Of a stretch of DNA of 64,000 bases, positions 1 to 12,777 are shown piece after piece (position 1 is the stretch's first letter; the number at the start of each line of letters is the position of its first letter). The DNA lies in assembly GCA_963662155.1 (NCBI GenBank), contig OY759275.1, forward strand, positions 3,240,706 through 3,304,705, read 5' to 3'. The DNA comes from Lamellibrachia columna. Its lineage: Eukaryota; Annelida; Polychaeta; Sabellida; Siboglinidae. Made by a program: the position numbers and the translations under genes. Under the pieces are notes generated by a model. It was given only the letters and a program-made list of their open reading frames with translations, was not told where the DNA came from and did no database searches.

Positions 1-756
1 AAACTCGACCAGCATGTCAATGAGATGATGAAAACGGCAGGAAAGAAGTTTAAGAATTTTTGATGATCCCGTTTTCTTATAATCGTGCAAAACGTTAACA
101 TGGTCACCAATGGGAAACGTAACAGTAGGCTGAACCCAACCCGTGTGTTGGGGATATACCACCGAGTTGATTTACCCGCCATTGAATCCATCCGCCATTG
201 CATAAAGACTCCACAGGAAAGAGTTAATTGCGGATGATGCGTGAATTTTTAGAACACTTTGGTATCTGGTGACGTCACTGGTTTACGGCTGCGTTAGATT
301 GTTCAGATGTTGGTAATGGACAGTCGCTGACCGGTCGCGTATCAACACAGTGGCTATTAGGCCGAATGCACAAAATATAACCACCGAAAACTGAGGGATA
401 TCAGGTTTGAGTGTGTGTTTTGTAATAAAAAACGAGATATGCCATGTTCACGAATTTTACACAGGAGGGCATTGAATTGATGTTTAATGTGTTGTGGAAA
501 TATAAGGTGGAAATATAAAGAGAATCGTTTAACAACATTTCAAAGGGAAATGATACGCGACAGTGGCTGCCATTGTGGGCACCCCCTGCATATACTGATT
601 TAGGGGGTTGTTTCAGTAGAACCCTCGTCAGTCTGTTACTTCCCTCATCCATGATTCAGTGTCACGTAGAAACACTTTATATGGTGAACTTAGACACACG
701 TTTAAAGACAGCCGTCGCGCACATTAGGTTGATAATGTCCACAAATGCAACTAGAG
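1..756. other. No recognisable feature
   Basis: I see no gene, RNA or array here. The only point of note is the 11-base word AATGTCCACAA at 734-744, just before the 48-bp array. The same word recurs at 4097-4107 just after the array. Confidence 0.5.
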
Positions 757-3700
757 GTCGCTCTGAATGGCAGAAGTTACTGAGTGGCCGTGTGCACCAA
801 CTAGGGCGCTCTGAATGGCAGAAGTTACTGAGTGGCCGTGTGCACCAACTAGGGCGCTCTGAATGGCAGAAGTTACTGAGTGGCCGTGTGCACCAACTAG
901 GGCGCTCTTAATGGCAGAAGTTACTGAGTGGCCGTGTGCACCAACTAGGGCGCTCTTAATGGCAGAAGTTACTGAGTGGCCGTGTGCACCAACTAGGGCG
1001 CTCTGAATGGCAGAAGTTACTGAGTGGCCGTGTGCACCAACTAGGGCGCTCTGAATGGCAGAAGTTACTGAGTGGCCGTGTGCACCAACTAGGTCGCTCT
1101 GAATGGCAGAAGTTACTGAGTGGCCGTGTGCACCAACTAGGGCGCTCTGAATGGCAGAAGTTACTGAGTGGCCGTGTGCACCAACTAGGGCGCTCTGAAT
1201 GGCAGAAGTTACTGAGTGGCCGTGTGCACCAACTAGGGCGCTCTGAATGGCAGAAGTTACTGAGTGGCCGTGTGCACCAACTAGGGCGCTCTTAATGGCA
1301 GAAGTTACTGAGTGGCCGTGTGCACCAACTAGGGCGCTCTTAATGGCAGAAGTTACTGAGTGGCCGTGTGCACCAACTAGGGCGCTCTTAATGGCAGAAG
1401 TTACTGAGTGGCCGTGTGCACCAACTAGGGCGCTCTGAATGGCAGAAGTTACTGAGTGGCCGTGTGCACCAACTAGGGCGCTCTGAATGGCAGAAGTTAC
1501 TGAGTGGCCGTGTGCACCAACTAGGTCGCTCTGAATGGCAGAAGTTACTGAGTGGCCGTGTGCACCAACTAGGGCGCTCTGAATGGCAGAAGTTACTGAG
1601 TGGCCGTGTGCACCAACTAGGGCGCTCTTAATGGCAGAAGTTACTGAGTGGCCGTGTGCACCAACTAGGGCGCTCTTAATGGCAGAAGTTACTGAGTGGC
1701 CGTGTGCACCAACTAGGGCGCTCTTAATGGCAGAAGTTACTGAGTGGCCGTGTGAACCAACTAGGGCGCTCTGAATGGCAGAAGTTACTGAGTGGCCGTG
1801 TGCACCAACTAGGGCGCTCTTAATGGCAGAAGTTACTGAGTGGCCGTGTGCACCAACTAGGGCGCTCTGAATGGCAGAAGTTACTGAGTGGCCGTGTGCA
1901 CCAACTAGGGCGCTCTGAATGGCAGAAGTTACTGAGTGGCCGTGTGCACCAACTAGGGCGCTCTGAATGGCAGAAGTTACTGAGTGGCCGTGTGCACCAA
2001 CTAGGGCGCTCTGAATGGCAGAAGTTACTGAGTGGCCGTGTGCACCAACTAGGGCGCTCTGAATGGCAGAAGTTACTGAGTGGCCGTGTGCACCAACTAG
2101 GGCGCTCTGAATGGCAGAAGTTACTGAGTGGCCGTGTGCACCAACTAGGGCGCTCTTAATGGCAGAAGTTACTGAGTGGCCGTGTGCACCAACTAGGGCG
2201 CTCTTAATGGCAGAAGTTACTGAGTGGCCGTGTGCACCAACTAGGTCGCTCTGAATGGCAGAAGTTACTGAGTGGCCGTGTGCACCAACTAGGGCGCTCT
2301 TAATGGCAGAAGTTAGTGAGTGGCCGTGTGCACCAACTAGGTCGCTCTGAATGGCAGAAGTTACTGAGTGGCCGTGTGCACCAACTAGGGCGCTCTTAAT
2401 GGCAGAAGTTACTGAGTGGCCGTGTGCACCAACTAGGGCGCTCTTAATGGCAGAAGTTACTGAGTGGCCGTGTGCACCAACTAGGGCGCTCTGAATGGCA
2501 GAAGTTACTGAGTGGCCGTGTGCACCAACTAGGGCGCTCTGAATGGCAGAAGTTACTGAGTGGCCGTGTGCACCAACTAGGGCGCTCTTAATGGCAGAAG
2601 TTACTGAGTGGCCGTGTGCACCAACTAGGGCGCTCTGAATGGCAGAAGTTACTGAGTGGCCGTGTGCACCAACTAGGGCGCTCTGAATGGCAGAAGTTAC
2701 TGAGTGGCCGTGTGCACCAACTAGGTCGCTCTGAATGGCAGAAGTTACTGAGTGGCCGTGTGCACCAACTAGGGCGCTCTGAATGGCAGAAGTTACTGAG
2801 TGGCCGTGTGCACCAACTAGGGCGCTCTGAATGGCAGAAGTTACTGAGTGGCCGTGTGCACCAACTAGGGCGCTCTGAATGGCAGAAGTTACTGAGTGGC
2901 AGTGTGCACCAACTAGGGCGCTCTTAATGGCAGAAGTTACTGAGTGGCCGTGTGCACCAACTAGGGCGCTCTTAATGGCAGAAGTTACTGAGTGGCCGTG
3001 TGCACCAACTAGGGCGCTCTTAATGGCAGAAGTTACTGAGTGGCCGTGTGCACCAACTAGGGCGCTCTTAATGGCAGAAGTTACTGAGTGGCCGTGTGCT
3101 CCAACTAGGGCGCTCTGAATGGCAGAAGTTACTGAGTGGCCGTGTGCACCAACTAGGGCGCTCTTAATGGCAGAAGTTAGTGAGTGGCCGTGTGCACCAA
3201 CTAGGGCGCTCTTAATGGCAGAAGTTACTGAGTGGCCGTGTGCACCAACTAGGGCGCTCTTAATGGCAGAAGTTACTGAGTGGCCGTGTGCACCAACTAG
3301 GGCGCTCTGAATGGCAGAAGTTACTGAGTGGCCGTGTGCACCAACTAGGTCGCTCTGAATGGCAGAAGTTACTGAGTGGCCGTGTGCACCAACTAGGGCG
3401 CTCTGATTGGCAGAAGTTACTGAGTGGCCGTGTGCACCAACTAGGGCGCTCTGAATGGCAGAAGTTACTGAGTGGCCGTGTGCACCAACTAGGGCGCTCT
3501 TAATGGCAGAAGTTACTGAGTGGCCGTGTGCACCAACTAGGGCGCTCTTAATGGCAGAAGTTACTGAGTGGCCGTGTGCACCAACTAGGGCGCTCTGATT
3601 GGCAGAAGTTACTGAGTGGCCGTGTGCACCAACTAGGTCGCTCTGAATGGCAGAAGTTACTGAGTGGCCGTGTGCACCAACTAGGGCGCTCTGATTGGCA

Positions 3701-4068
3701 GAAGTTACTGAGTGGCCGTGTGCACCAACTAGGGCGCTCTGATTGGCAGAAGTTACTGAGTGGCCGTGTGCACCAACTAGGGCGCTCTGATTGGCAGAAG
3801 TTACTGTGTGGCCGTGTGCACCAACTAGGGCGCTCTGATTGGCAGAAGTTACTGAGTGGCCGTGTGCACCAACTAGGTCGCTCTGAATGGCAGAAGTTAC
3901 TGAGTGGCCGTGTGCACCAACTAGGGCGCTCTGATTGGCAGAAGTTACTGAGTGGCCGTGTGCACCAACTAGGGCGCTCTGATTGGCAGAAGTTACTGAG
4001 TGGCCGTGTGCACCAACTAGGGCGCTGTGATTGGCAGAAGTTACTGAGTGGCCGTGTGCACCAACTAG
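757..4068. repeat. 48-bp minisatellite, 69 copies
   Basis: Exact 48-bp periodicity with no indel over 69 units; each unit contains CAGAAGTTACTGAGTGGCCG. Variation is confined to a few sites: GGCGCT or GTCGCT, CTGAAT, CTTAAT or CTGATT, and rare single changes. The CTGATT type occurs only from about 3400 onward, so variants are clustered towards one end. Because 48 is a multiple of three, the minus strand has a stop-free frame through every copy (period SALVGAHGHSVTSAIQ). That frame starts with TTG and meets an upstream stop at 4117-4119 without any ATG, so I do not call it a gene. An 11-bp direct repeat flanks the array. Confidence 0.97.
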
Positions 4069-4417
4069 GGCGAGGAAGATAAGTCCGTCAGTAAGTAATG
4101 TCCACAACGTACAAGGTTAGTACCGTTGGTAAAATATAGCTCTGGCTAGCATTAAACGACCTACCATGATACGTGCACCACTAAGAATTGCCTTCTAAAG
4201 AAAACGCTGTCTTTGTATTTGAATGACAGAAGTGTACTTTATAGCGTAAAATCAATTCTCGTTGTGGTGCGCTTCACCAGTCATGTTGAAGATGTTTTCT
4301 ACCCAACATAGACCCAACACCAACCCTAGCCGATAAAATAACGGGTAAACCATAAACACTATTTGATGAATCATTATCTTACCCACAGTCAATGCAATCC
4401 GTTGCCATCTGCCTATT
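4069..4417. other. Unassigned single-copy-looking DNA
   Basis: Nothing is recognisable apart from the second copy of the 11-base flank word at 4097-4107. Confidence 0.4.
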
Positions 4418-4827
4418 GATCATGACCTACCATACTGGTCACGACCTACCATACTGATCACAACCTACCATGATGATCACGACCTACCATACTGATCACG
4501 ACCTACCATACTGATCACGACTTACCATACTGATCACGACCTACCATACTGATCACGACCTACCATACTGATCACGACCTACCATACTGATCACGACTTA
4601 CCATACTGATCACGACCTACCATACTGATCACTACCTACCATAATGATCACGACCTACCATAATGATCACGACCTACCATACTGATCACGACCTACCATA
4701 CTGATCACGACCTACCATACTGATCACGACCTACCATAATGATCACGACCTACCATACTGATCACGACCTACCATAATGATCACGACCTACCACACTGAT
4801 CACGACCTACCATACTGATCACGACCA
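4418..4827. repeat. 19-bp minisatellite, about 21 copies
   Basis: Unit GATCACGACCTACCATACT with a few substitutions (ACTTACC, AATGATC). Each unit carries GATC. The same word ACGACCTACCAT also occurs shortly upstream at about 4156-4167, outside the array. Confidence 0.95.
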
Positions 4828-6209
4828 TAACAAGAGTTTAAAGGAACACAGTCGGATCAGTTTATTTCATGTTAAAATCATGTTAAATAATAAAAACTAT
4901 ATCTGATCTAACATATTGACCGTCCAAATGCGCTTAAATAACCACAATTTGTTTCATATAATTTGACCGAAATCTGTTTAAGAATATCCACCTTTACGTT
5001 CTGTACATTGCACGCAACAGCGGTCGACAATTCCCACTACCTGTGGACACAGTTTATCGGGGTCACGCAAGCACGCGATGGGCATATCATATGCACCCGT
5101 AAAATCACGTCCCCTGCGCGTGTTGTGTAAACGAGATACTCGGACCGAAACATTCAAATTGATCCGAAGATCAAATTATAGGAGACCAAAGTGTGGCTCA
5201 TTAAGAGAAATGTGGGCAGTGAAGGTGCTAAGAATAGATATAGTTTATATTATGAAACATGATTATGTCATAACAACGACCAGCGTGTGTACTTTTAACA
5301 GCCACCCTGCGTCAGCGTCCAGCAATTAGGTCGGTGATTCGTCAAGAACACACAAAAACACGTAGACATCACCGCAAATGAATTGCTTCAGTAATGCATG
5401 TATTAAATAAAATCCGCGCCGGTTACGTGCGATAGCGTCCTTGACGTGTAACCATCGTCCTTCCGATTAAGTTAATGCGTCGGCTGTTTTATCCACTAGC
5501 TTCAATTCCATAAACCAGGATGTCCGCCATTCGACTGGTGGCAGGAGGAAGTTCGCGGTTACGTGCTCTCAGCTGTTCTCCCGAGAAACAATTAAGCGTT
5601 GTTTATGGGTCATTCGGGTAACAACGTCCTAATGAAGTCGTATGCGAAACACGTTTAATTAAGGCGGGCGCCTATCACTGATTGCTGCGTTCCCGGCCTG
5701 TTTCCCGTGCTGAGACGGATGGTCCCCGTGGAACCTACGTAGTCTGTGCTATCTCGGAACACATTTTTCGCGGAATTCCCCATCCCTGAAACATTTCCCT
5801 GCAGGTTCGAGCGAAGCACCATCGATCTTTGAGAGGTGTCGGTGTAGCGGGAAGCAATGCCGTCCACGTAGACAATGATCTATGCTCAGGCGACATCGCG
5901 GGAATACCACGCACTAAATGCGAACGAAACTGCCATGACAATCACGCCAGGAACGCTTACATTGAAACATATGCCCGTTGACAGAGTACTTACAACTGCA
6001 AGATACTAGAATTCTGAATGATGCGTTTCACATAACGCAGAAATGTAACATTTTGGTTCCGTACATCCGTGTTTTTGAATTCGAATAAGGTGTAAATCTG
6101 TATAAACCTGTATAAACCTATATAATTAAAATCGTATAATGCGCATTAGAATGCAATTCGCAATAGACACGTGAAACCTGCTAGGTGGCGCTGGAAACCA
6201 GAATATCTC
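4828..6209. other. No recognisable gene
   Basis: This is about 1.4 kb of mixed-composition DNA with only short open frames. None resembles a family I know, and I see no RNA gene or repeat array. Confidence 0.4.
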
Positions 6210-6464
6210 CGTCTTTACACCCGACCAGACTACAAGACTGTCGAGACACCTGAGTACGCTCGTCTTTACACCAGACCAGACTACAAGACTGTCGAGACAC
6301 CTGAGTACGCTCGTCTTTACACCCGACCAGACTACAAGACTGTCGAGACACCTGAGTACGCTCGTCTTTACACCCGACCAGACTACAAGACTGTCGAGAC
6401 ACCTGAGTACGCTCGTCTTTACACCCGACCAGACTACAAGACTGTCGAGACACCTGAGTACGCT
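6210..6464. repeat. 51-bp minisatellite, 5 copies
   Basis: Five near-identical units spaced exactly 51 bp, each containing CGTCTTTACACCCGACCAGA. One unit has CACCAGACC instead of CACCCGACC. 51 is a multiple of three, so open frames on both strands are a by-product. Confidence 0.95.
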
Positions 6465-6920
6465 CGCTTCCCCAAATGCCTTTTGCATAGGTGAATTACG
6501 AACTACAATGGTGCGGTGGATGGAAACAGTGAAATAATCTTTGCAACTTCGCTAACCCACGCGCACTAAGATGAATGCAACGTCAGTGGTTCTCATCTCA
6601 GTTCAGCAATCAGCGAAATATCGCCCGCTTTCTCGCACTGCGTGGTGCTGCGTGCTGCCTTGACATCCAGGAAATGAAACGCAAAGTAAAGTATGTCTGC
6701 GCGTATTCCGCCTTCAACTAGTCTCTGAAGGAAATTAATACGTCTTAAGCTGTCATCTGTATTTATGTTGGTCGTGTCTGCGGTTATGATGGCTTCTCTT
6801 GCTCTAGCCGGACACTAAACCGTGTTGCCAGGGAAAGCATCACTATTTAGTTGTGAACACCATCATCATCTGATCGAATCATAGTTTCCTGTTTGTATTT
6901 GGTGCAACTAATTCCCACTA
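6465..6920. other. No recognisable feature
   Basis: I see no array and no gene-like frame here. Confidence 0.35.
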
Positions 6921-7185
6921 GTTACCGCACCTGTAGTGTTGTACGACGTGTCGTTACCGCACCTGTAGTGTTGTACGACGTGTCGTTACCGCACCTGTAG
7001 TGTTGTACGACGTGTCGTTACCGCACCTGTAGTGTTGTACGACGTGTCGTTACCGCACCTGTAGTGTTGTACGACGTGTCGTTACCGCACCTGTAGTGTT
7101 GTACGACGTGTCGTTACCGCACCTGTAGTGTTGTACGACGTGTCGTTACCGCACCTGTAGTGTTGTACGACGTGTCGTTATCGCA
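6921..7185. repeat. 32-bp minisatellite, 8 copies
   Basis: Eight units of 32 bp beginning GTTACCGCACCTGTAGTGTT and ending GTACGACGTGTC. They are identical except for the partial last one. Confidence 0.96.
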
Positions 7186-7735
7186 GTTTGCGTCTTCAGA
7201 AAAAAGTTTTCGCGCGACACATAAGCTGCATCGCAACAACCAAGAACAAATTCAAAATTCTTTTCTAGATTTTTCGTGATAATTTTGCCCAACAAACAAA
7301 TAGTGTTTTTAAACCATATTATATGAATATGTAGAAAACAACTGTGAAACCTTGTTAGTACAGTGTAATTGTGTTGTTTATTGCATTAAAAAATTGTCTC
7401 TCTGTTATTTCTAGGAATGCAATTCAAAATAGCCCCCTGGGGGCTTCAAGTGGGTTTCTAACGGTGTGATGCGTCTGGTTTGCCAAAGCTCCGCCAAGGT
7501 TCGACATCGTTGGCGTCAGGCGCCGAGGTAAGTTCTCGTCGACTCTATTTCCACCGAACACTTGGCCGTAAAAAGCAGAGTTCCTGACTCGAGACAGCAG
7601 CGGAAATTACTGGAGTGAATAGCTTTCGCTGACTAATTGTAGCGCGGCTGAATACATCTTACATTAGTTTAATTTGTGCTTCAAAGAATGTAATATCTGG
7701 GGTGTGAATTGTGCGAATTGCACAAAGGCGACTCT
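7186..7735. other. AT-rich then mixed DNA, no gene seen
   Basis: There is no supported feature. At 7433-7443 there is a short palindrome-like CCCCCTGGGGG. Confidence 0.35.
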
Positions 7736-7804
7736 GGCAGGGGAGGGAGACAACGGGAGGGGGAAGCGAAACAGGACGGATGGAGGGAAGGAGGAGCAAC
7801 TAGG

Positions 7805-7855
<51 letters not shown>

Positions 7856-8035
7856 GCACACAGGAGGCAGGGTGAGAAGGAGAGAGGGAGGGAGGGAGGG
7901 AGGAGGGAGGGGGGAGGGAGGGAGGGACAAACAGCACACGTGGACGGAAGAAGGGAGGAGAGTGGGAGGGATGGGAAGCAAAGAGGAAGGACGGAAGGAA
8001 GGGTCATTGGTAAGGATGGAGGAGGACAGGAGTGT
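7736..8035. repeat. Purine-rich tract with (GA)n core
   Basis: About 300 bp that is almost all purine on the plus strand. It contains an uninterrupted (GA) run at 7808-7852 and GGGA/GGAGG runs at 7880-7925. Mirror-symmetric polypurine DNA of this kind can form triplex (H-DNA) in vitro. Frames through it encode only Arg/Glu/Gly or Ser/Leu/Pro runs. Confidence 0.9.
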
Positions 8036-8054
8036 GCTCAGTTATTGAGTGGGT

Positions 8055-8218
8055 GATGGAGTGAGTGAGTGAGTGAGTGAGCGAGCGAGCGAGCAAGCCA
8101 GCCAGCCAGCCAGCCAGTCAGTCAGCCAGCCTGCCAGCCAGCGAGTCAGTCAGTCAATCAGTCATCCAACCAGTCAGCCAGTTAGCCATTCAGCCAGTCA
8201 GTCAGTCTGCCAGCCAGC

Positions 8219-8285
<67 letters not shown>
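8055..8285. repeat. Tetranucleotide tract (GAGT/GAGC then CAGC/CAGT)
   Basis: The tract starts as (GAGT)n and (GAGC)n at 8055-8093 and continues as (CAGC)n with CAGT and CATC interruptions. The longest perfect run is 8212-8280. Confidence 0.93.
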
Positions 8286-8914
8286 GTAGCCAGCAGTCAA
8301 TCAATGCCTTTGTGTGCGTGCGACCGCTGGCGCTTAGACAGTGTTATATTAGTTATATATGCTAAATTATATTTAGTTTGTTCCCAACTAGTTCGCACCG
8401 TTGGCGGCTCACTATGGCCAGTGCGGACGTCACTTCGGCAGATGGCTGTATTAAAACCTTAACGGAGGCTGATAAAGCCTTAATTAAGGTTCACATACTG
8501 CAATCCATGGGAATGGCCGACTAATCATCTTGACATCAGTCACGAGCTCTGTGACAAAACGCAATCCAGCGCCAATCGAAGGGATCTCGAGTTGGTAATG
8601 GAGCAGTCGAGATCACACGACAAGACCACCTGGACATGTCCAATATCTGACATCTCCCGAATTACCTCTTCAATAGAATGACGAAGACGAAGTGAAGGCA
8701 GTGCGTGACCTAATCAAGTAAGGCCGACGAGTAACACATGTAGGAGAAGTCGGGTAATGTGGAGATGGCGTTGATGTGGATATCAGCGAGGACGGTCTGA
8801 TATTGATAAAAACATAACATATTATTTATCATTGGTGTTCGTAATGGCGGCATCGAAATCATCATAGACGCGTCGAGTAGTAACCGTTATAAATGTCAGC
8901 AATATATATATGTC
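8286..8914. other. No recognisable gene
   Basis: About 630 bp with only short frames and no family I recognise. Confidence 0.35.
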
Positions 8915-8920
8915 ACGCAT

Positions 8921-9019
<99 letters not shown>

Positions 9020-9033
9020 CGAACGCACGCACG
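8915..9033. repeat. (ACGC)n microsatellite
   Basis: Near-perfect CACG tetranucleotide repeats, about 28 copies. Alternating purine-pyrimidine sequence of this kind can adopt Z-DNA. Similar tracts recur at 34455-34500 and 40772-40895. Confidence 0.95.
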
Positions 9034-9497
9034 GACACTTACTGCGACCGATGATACATAAGACGATATAATCGACTATGCAAGTAGAAACACGGTGCAT
9101 AAAAACTCATATGTTTACAACGAATTAACAATGCTAGCAAACATTACTTGGTAGTTCATGGTTACGAAATTTCAGGATACACAACGTTATCACAGAAATA
9201 TTCATCTTTGTCTTGGTACTTGGTGCAGCCAGACAATATCTCTCGACATTGCGACGTAATACTGCCAGTTGTAATGACGTCGAACGACACCTTGCATTGT
9301 ATGACGTGACTCTGGACAATCGAAGATAATACGCGTGACGTTGTCAACAATTGTACGTAATTGTTATTTTGTATAATTGTTGGTTGTATGTAATAACTAC
9401 AAATGGTAATTCAATTGTTTGAAGAAAGGGTCACCGTGGGTCGTAGATGAACCCTGAAAGTTTGGCTCCCGAGATGCAACACGTCTAGGAGTAATAG

Positions 9498-9597
9498 CAT
9501 AACATACAAACATACAAATATACAAACACGCACGCACGCAATCACGCAAACACCACCAACATACAAGCATACAAGCATGCAAACATACAAACATGCA
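9498..9597. repeat. Degenerate CATACAAA/CACG microsatellite
   Basis: CATACAAA-like words with a CACGCACG patch and GCATACAA variants; low-complexity sequence. Confidence 0.8.
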
Positions 9598-10503
9598 TAC
9601 TCACGGTGGATTATATTAAGATTTACTTTCATTAACATAATTAGTTACGTCATACGGGGATCGGTGTCTGCCGACGTGAAGTCAACATGTCTCAGGTGTC
9701 ATCTACGTGCCCCCCCCCCCCCCGTACCCGGCGGTGATTGTTCGTGGAGAACCCACGTGTTTATCTTCTCATCGCATGCGCCATTCTGTTAGCAGCAGCC
9801 GCCATCCAGGTCACTTTCCTAATTATCGCTCAAGGTACAACTCGATATTACTGCAAGTGGTTGCGTCGCCGACTGGTGAAGATGGAGGCCGGCCGAGATA
9901 GGGCAACTAATGACTGTCAAGACTCTCGTCGCGTGCGTCCACGACCCGACAAAGTGACACAGCCGCTGCTTGTAACTGTATCGTCTTAACACGTAGACGG
10001 AGAGATGGCTTTGATATCGCGTGGAGACGAGTCTAGTCGTGCTCGCCGTCTGCGTGGACGCCTAATTGGCGGCTTTTGTAAGCGCATCGAGATTTTGTCG
10101 TATAATATGTGTCCGAGCAGAAAATTCATATCGAGATTTGGTAGTGTGTATACAATACATAAATGTCGAGATTTGTCAGTGGAATAATTGTACAAACATA
10201 ATACTGCATTGTCGAGAGTTCGGCGTAGTCCGAGTAAAAAAGAGATTTTATACTAGAACAGTTACATAAACTGATACTTGTACAAGCAAGACAATATATC
10301 TACATATTGTGTAAATGCTAGCAACGTGTATATGTCTAAAAGCAAAATTTACAAATATCTGGGTGGGTTACACATTCATTGTTGGACTCTCAACAAGCCA
10401 GTGGTTTCCTTGTCCGCTTGCCATCTCGAGTTTTGTTTTGTATAACAATCTTGTTCAATCTTACATCTTGTTAATTCTTTTCTCGACACGAATATGCATA
10501 TAT
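9598..10503 (+). other. Unassigned DNA with a membrane-helix-like frame at 9738-9989
   Basis: The stretch begins with a run of 14 C at 9710-9723. Just after it, the plus-strand frame 9738-9989 is open for 83 codons. It reads as an uncharged segment of about 22 residues (YLLIACAILLAAAAI followed by QVTFLIIA) and then a basic tail with KWLRRRLVK. That looks like one transmembrane helix plus a cytosolic anchor. The frame is preceded directly by a stop and starts with TTG, so it would have to be an internal or last exon. A possible acceptor is the AG in TTCTGTTAG at about 9784-9792. I do not recognise the protein, and chance is a fair explanation. Confidence 0.15.
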
Positions 10504-10601
10504 ACATTTGGTCGTAACATTTGGTCGTAACATTTGGTCGCAACATGGGCGGATGAGGAGACTGAGGCGGATGAGGAGACTGAGGCGGATGAGGAGACTG
10601 T
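10504..10601. repeat. Two short arrays: 13 bp x3 and 18 bp x3
   Basis: 10504-10543 holds three copies of ACATTTGGTCGTA. 10549-10601 holds three copies of GCGGATGAGGAGACTGAG. They are almost adjacent but unrelated in sequence. Confidence 0.9.
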
Positions 10602-11349
10602 GTACATAGTTTGGCATATTTGATAATGGCGTGTCCGCATCAGTCAAGTAATGAATGTTCATTTGCACGATATCGCGGCTGTTGCGGTTCTTGTTGTTTT
10701 CTCCACTACGTTTGCCGGACAATTGTCAGTCTCTATCCTGTTTCTCTGTAGCCGCACGTGTGAATCAACCTTTCGAGGTTCCTTCGAAAAAAATGAATAA
10801 TTTCGTTTTAGATATCTCAGTCTATGTTCAGCGCACCGACACAAATATTTCTTTGACCCTCTTGGCTTGGGAAGGAAACATTTCGTGAACCTGTCTATTC
10901 CAACAACCGCACAGCCAGTCATACGGACAATATTACCGAAAGGTGACCTCAATATTGTCTTATTTAGAAACGGCATTCTTAGAAACACGTCTCTCTCATT
11001 CGGCAGTTACTAGGCAACGGATTGGGAGCGTCGTTTAATGTTATTACTGGATGTGTTTCCTATAAATTGAAAACGTTGATATGTCACCACAGAATACGCG
11101 TACCACCGGTAATGATTCGTTTCAAAACTGTTTCATAGGATGTTAAACTATTTTAATTATTACGCCACAGTTCTAGGCGTGAGGAGGGATATGAGAAGAT
11201 CGGTGGAGGATGAAAGATGCAGAGAGGGGGCTGCCCATAGAAAACTATGGAAAGAAAGAACAGAAAGAGTGGCCTGACAATATTGTAACTGTACCTGACC
11301 CGTACAGCAGGGAACAAGGAGGAAGAGCATACTAGTCACCAGTAAAACG
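10602..11349. other. No recognisable gene
   Basis: The minus-strand frame 10988-10659 (109 codons, GTG start) has no motif I recognise. I do not call it a gene. Confidence 0.3.
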
Positions 11350-11358
11350 TGTGTGTGG

Positions 11359-11431
<73 letters not shown>

Positions 11432-11433
11432 TG
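11350..11433. repeat. (GT)n then (GCGT)n microsatellite
   Basis: Perfect GT repeats to about 11392, then GCGT repeats to 11433. Confidence 0.95.
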
Positions 11434-12370
11434 AGTTGGTACGTGAAGATTAATTTCACCTGTCGTGGAACAAGTACGGTCCACGATTGACAGCGACTGT
11501 TTCAAATAATCATGCCCTTTTAAGTATGTAATTTCTTCACTCATTTCCGCATTAGAGAATCGATCCAAGAGACCTGCCACTGCCACGCGAAGCAGACAAA
11601 ACGTATAATTATCGTATTACGTTGTTCGGCAATGACGACACGTTTTTCCAAGCTAATGTTGCCTTCTGGTAGAATTACTTTGTATTTTTTATGTGGTGCC
11701 ACCTGTTGTTGTCCTTATCATTTATTTATATTAATCATGCTTCTGCAGTTCATTCGTTTAGCTGTGAATCACCTTTGTTAGTCGTCAGATCTCTACAGCG
11801 TGAATAGTCTAAGTCATCTGTGCAGTCGATGTAACAAAAGGGCGCACACTTTTATTAAAACCATCATAAATGATTGGAACACGGAGCCTGAACAGACGAT
11901 AGGGAAAGTTTGCCTGGAGGACTTTTCGAAAAGGATGACTCCATCGAAAAAAACCCAAACAATACAAAGGTCGTCGCTTAACGTGGGAGCGATTCCAAAC
12001 ACCTTAGGAATGGGGAGGATACTGGCAACTTTACTGAATTGTTGAATGCGCTCAAACCAACAATAAAAGCACATATTGCGATGACAAGTAACAGTTTTGT
12101 CATCGGATGAAAACTGTTTATCGGTCGTTCATTTTGCACTTAACAATCAATAAACGACTTCGTGAGAAAATTTGATTAAACCAGTTTTTCCGGCAAATTT
12201 CGGAAAAGAAACACCATGTTTCCCATCGTAATAATCCTCGGGGGTCCAATGCAGAGAAATCAGTTTTGCCTTGTGGTCCTAGTTATTGACCACTAAAGAC
12301 ATACGTAAAATATCCTGCACAGAAACGTTTCCTGTTTGTTTACTTTTATACACGTCTTTAATTGATTAAA
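11434..12370. other. No supported feature
   Basis: A plus-strand frame at 11800-12045 (81 codons, GTG start) contains IKTIINDWNTEP. This faintly recalls the C-terminal tail of non-LTR reverse transcriptases, but it is too short to call. Confidence 0.25.
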
Positions 12371-12596
12371 CGTAATGTATTGACAACGTGATACGTGACA
12401 ACATGATACGTAATGTATTGACAACGTGATACGTAATGTATTGACAACGTGATACGTAATGTATTGACAGCGTTATACGTAATGTATTGACAACGTGATA
12501 CGTAATGTATTGACAACGTGATACGTAATGTATTGACAACGTGATACGTAATGTATTGACAACGTGATACGTAATGTATTGACAACGTGATACGTT
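12371..12596. repeat. 23-bp minisatellite, about 10 copies
   Basis: Units start CGTAATGTATTGACAACGTG and end ATA. One unit reads CAGCGTTATA. A degenerate GTGACAACATGATACG unit lies near the start. Confidence 0.95.
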
Positions 12597-12777
12597 CCAA
12601 GGATACAATTAATGCTCTATCCGAAGAGTGCCTTTCTTCTGGTAATCTGTAGTATAATAAATTAGCACATTCTTACATCATATAATGAACTGTTGTACTG
12701 TGCAATGGTTATTTCAGTTATTAGTGAATAGATGTACATACGGACCTTTTATTTATGTCATTAATGATCCGGTGACA

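Noticed and set aside
757..4068. CRISPR-like array
   Set aside because: Units are strictly contiguous with no unique spacers, and the surrounding sequence is animal-type with LINEs and microsatellites.
751..4107. 1118-codon minus-strand frame that begins like a signal peptide (MWTLLTDGLIFLALVGA)
   Set aside because: The first codon is TTG, not ATG. The frame has no ATG at all, and a stop lies just upstream at 4117-4119. The reading is a 48-bp array whose length is a multiple of three, so an open frame needs only a stop-free unit.
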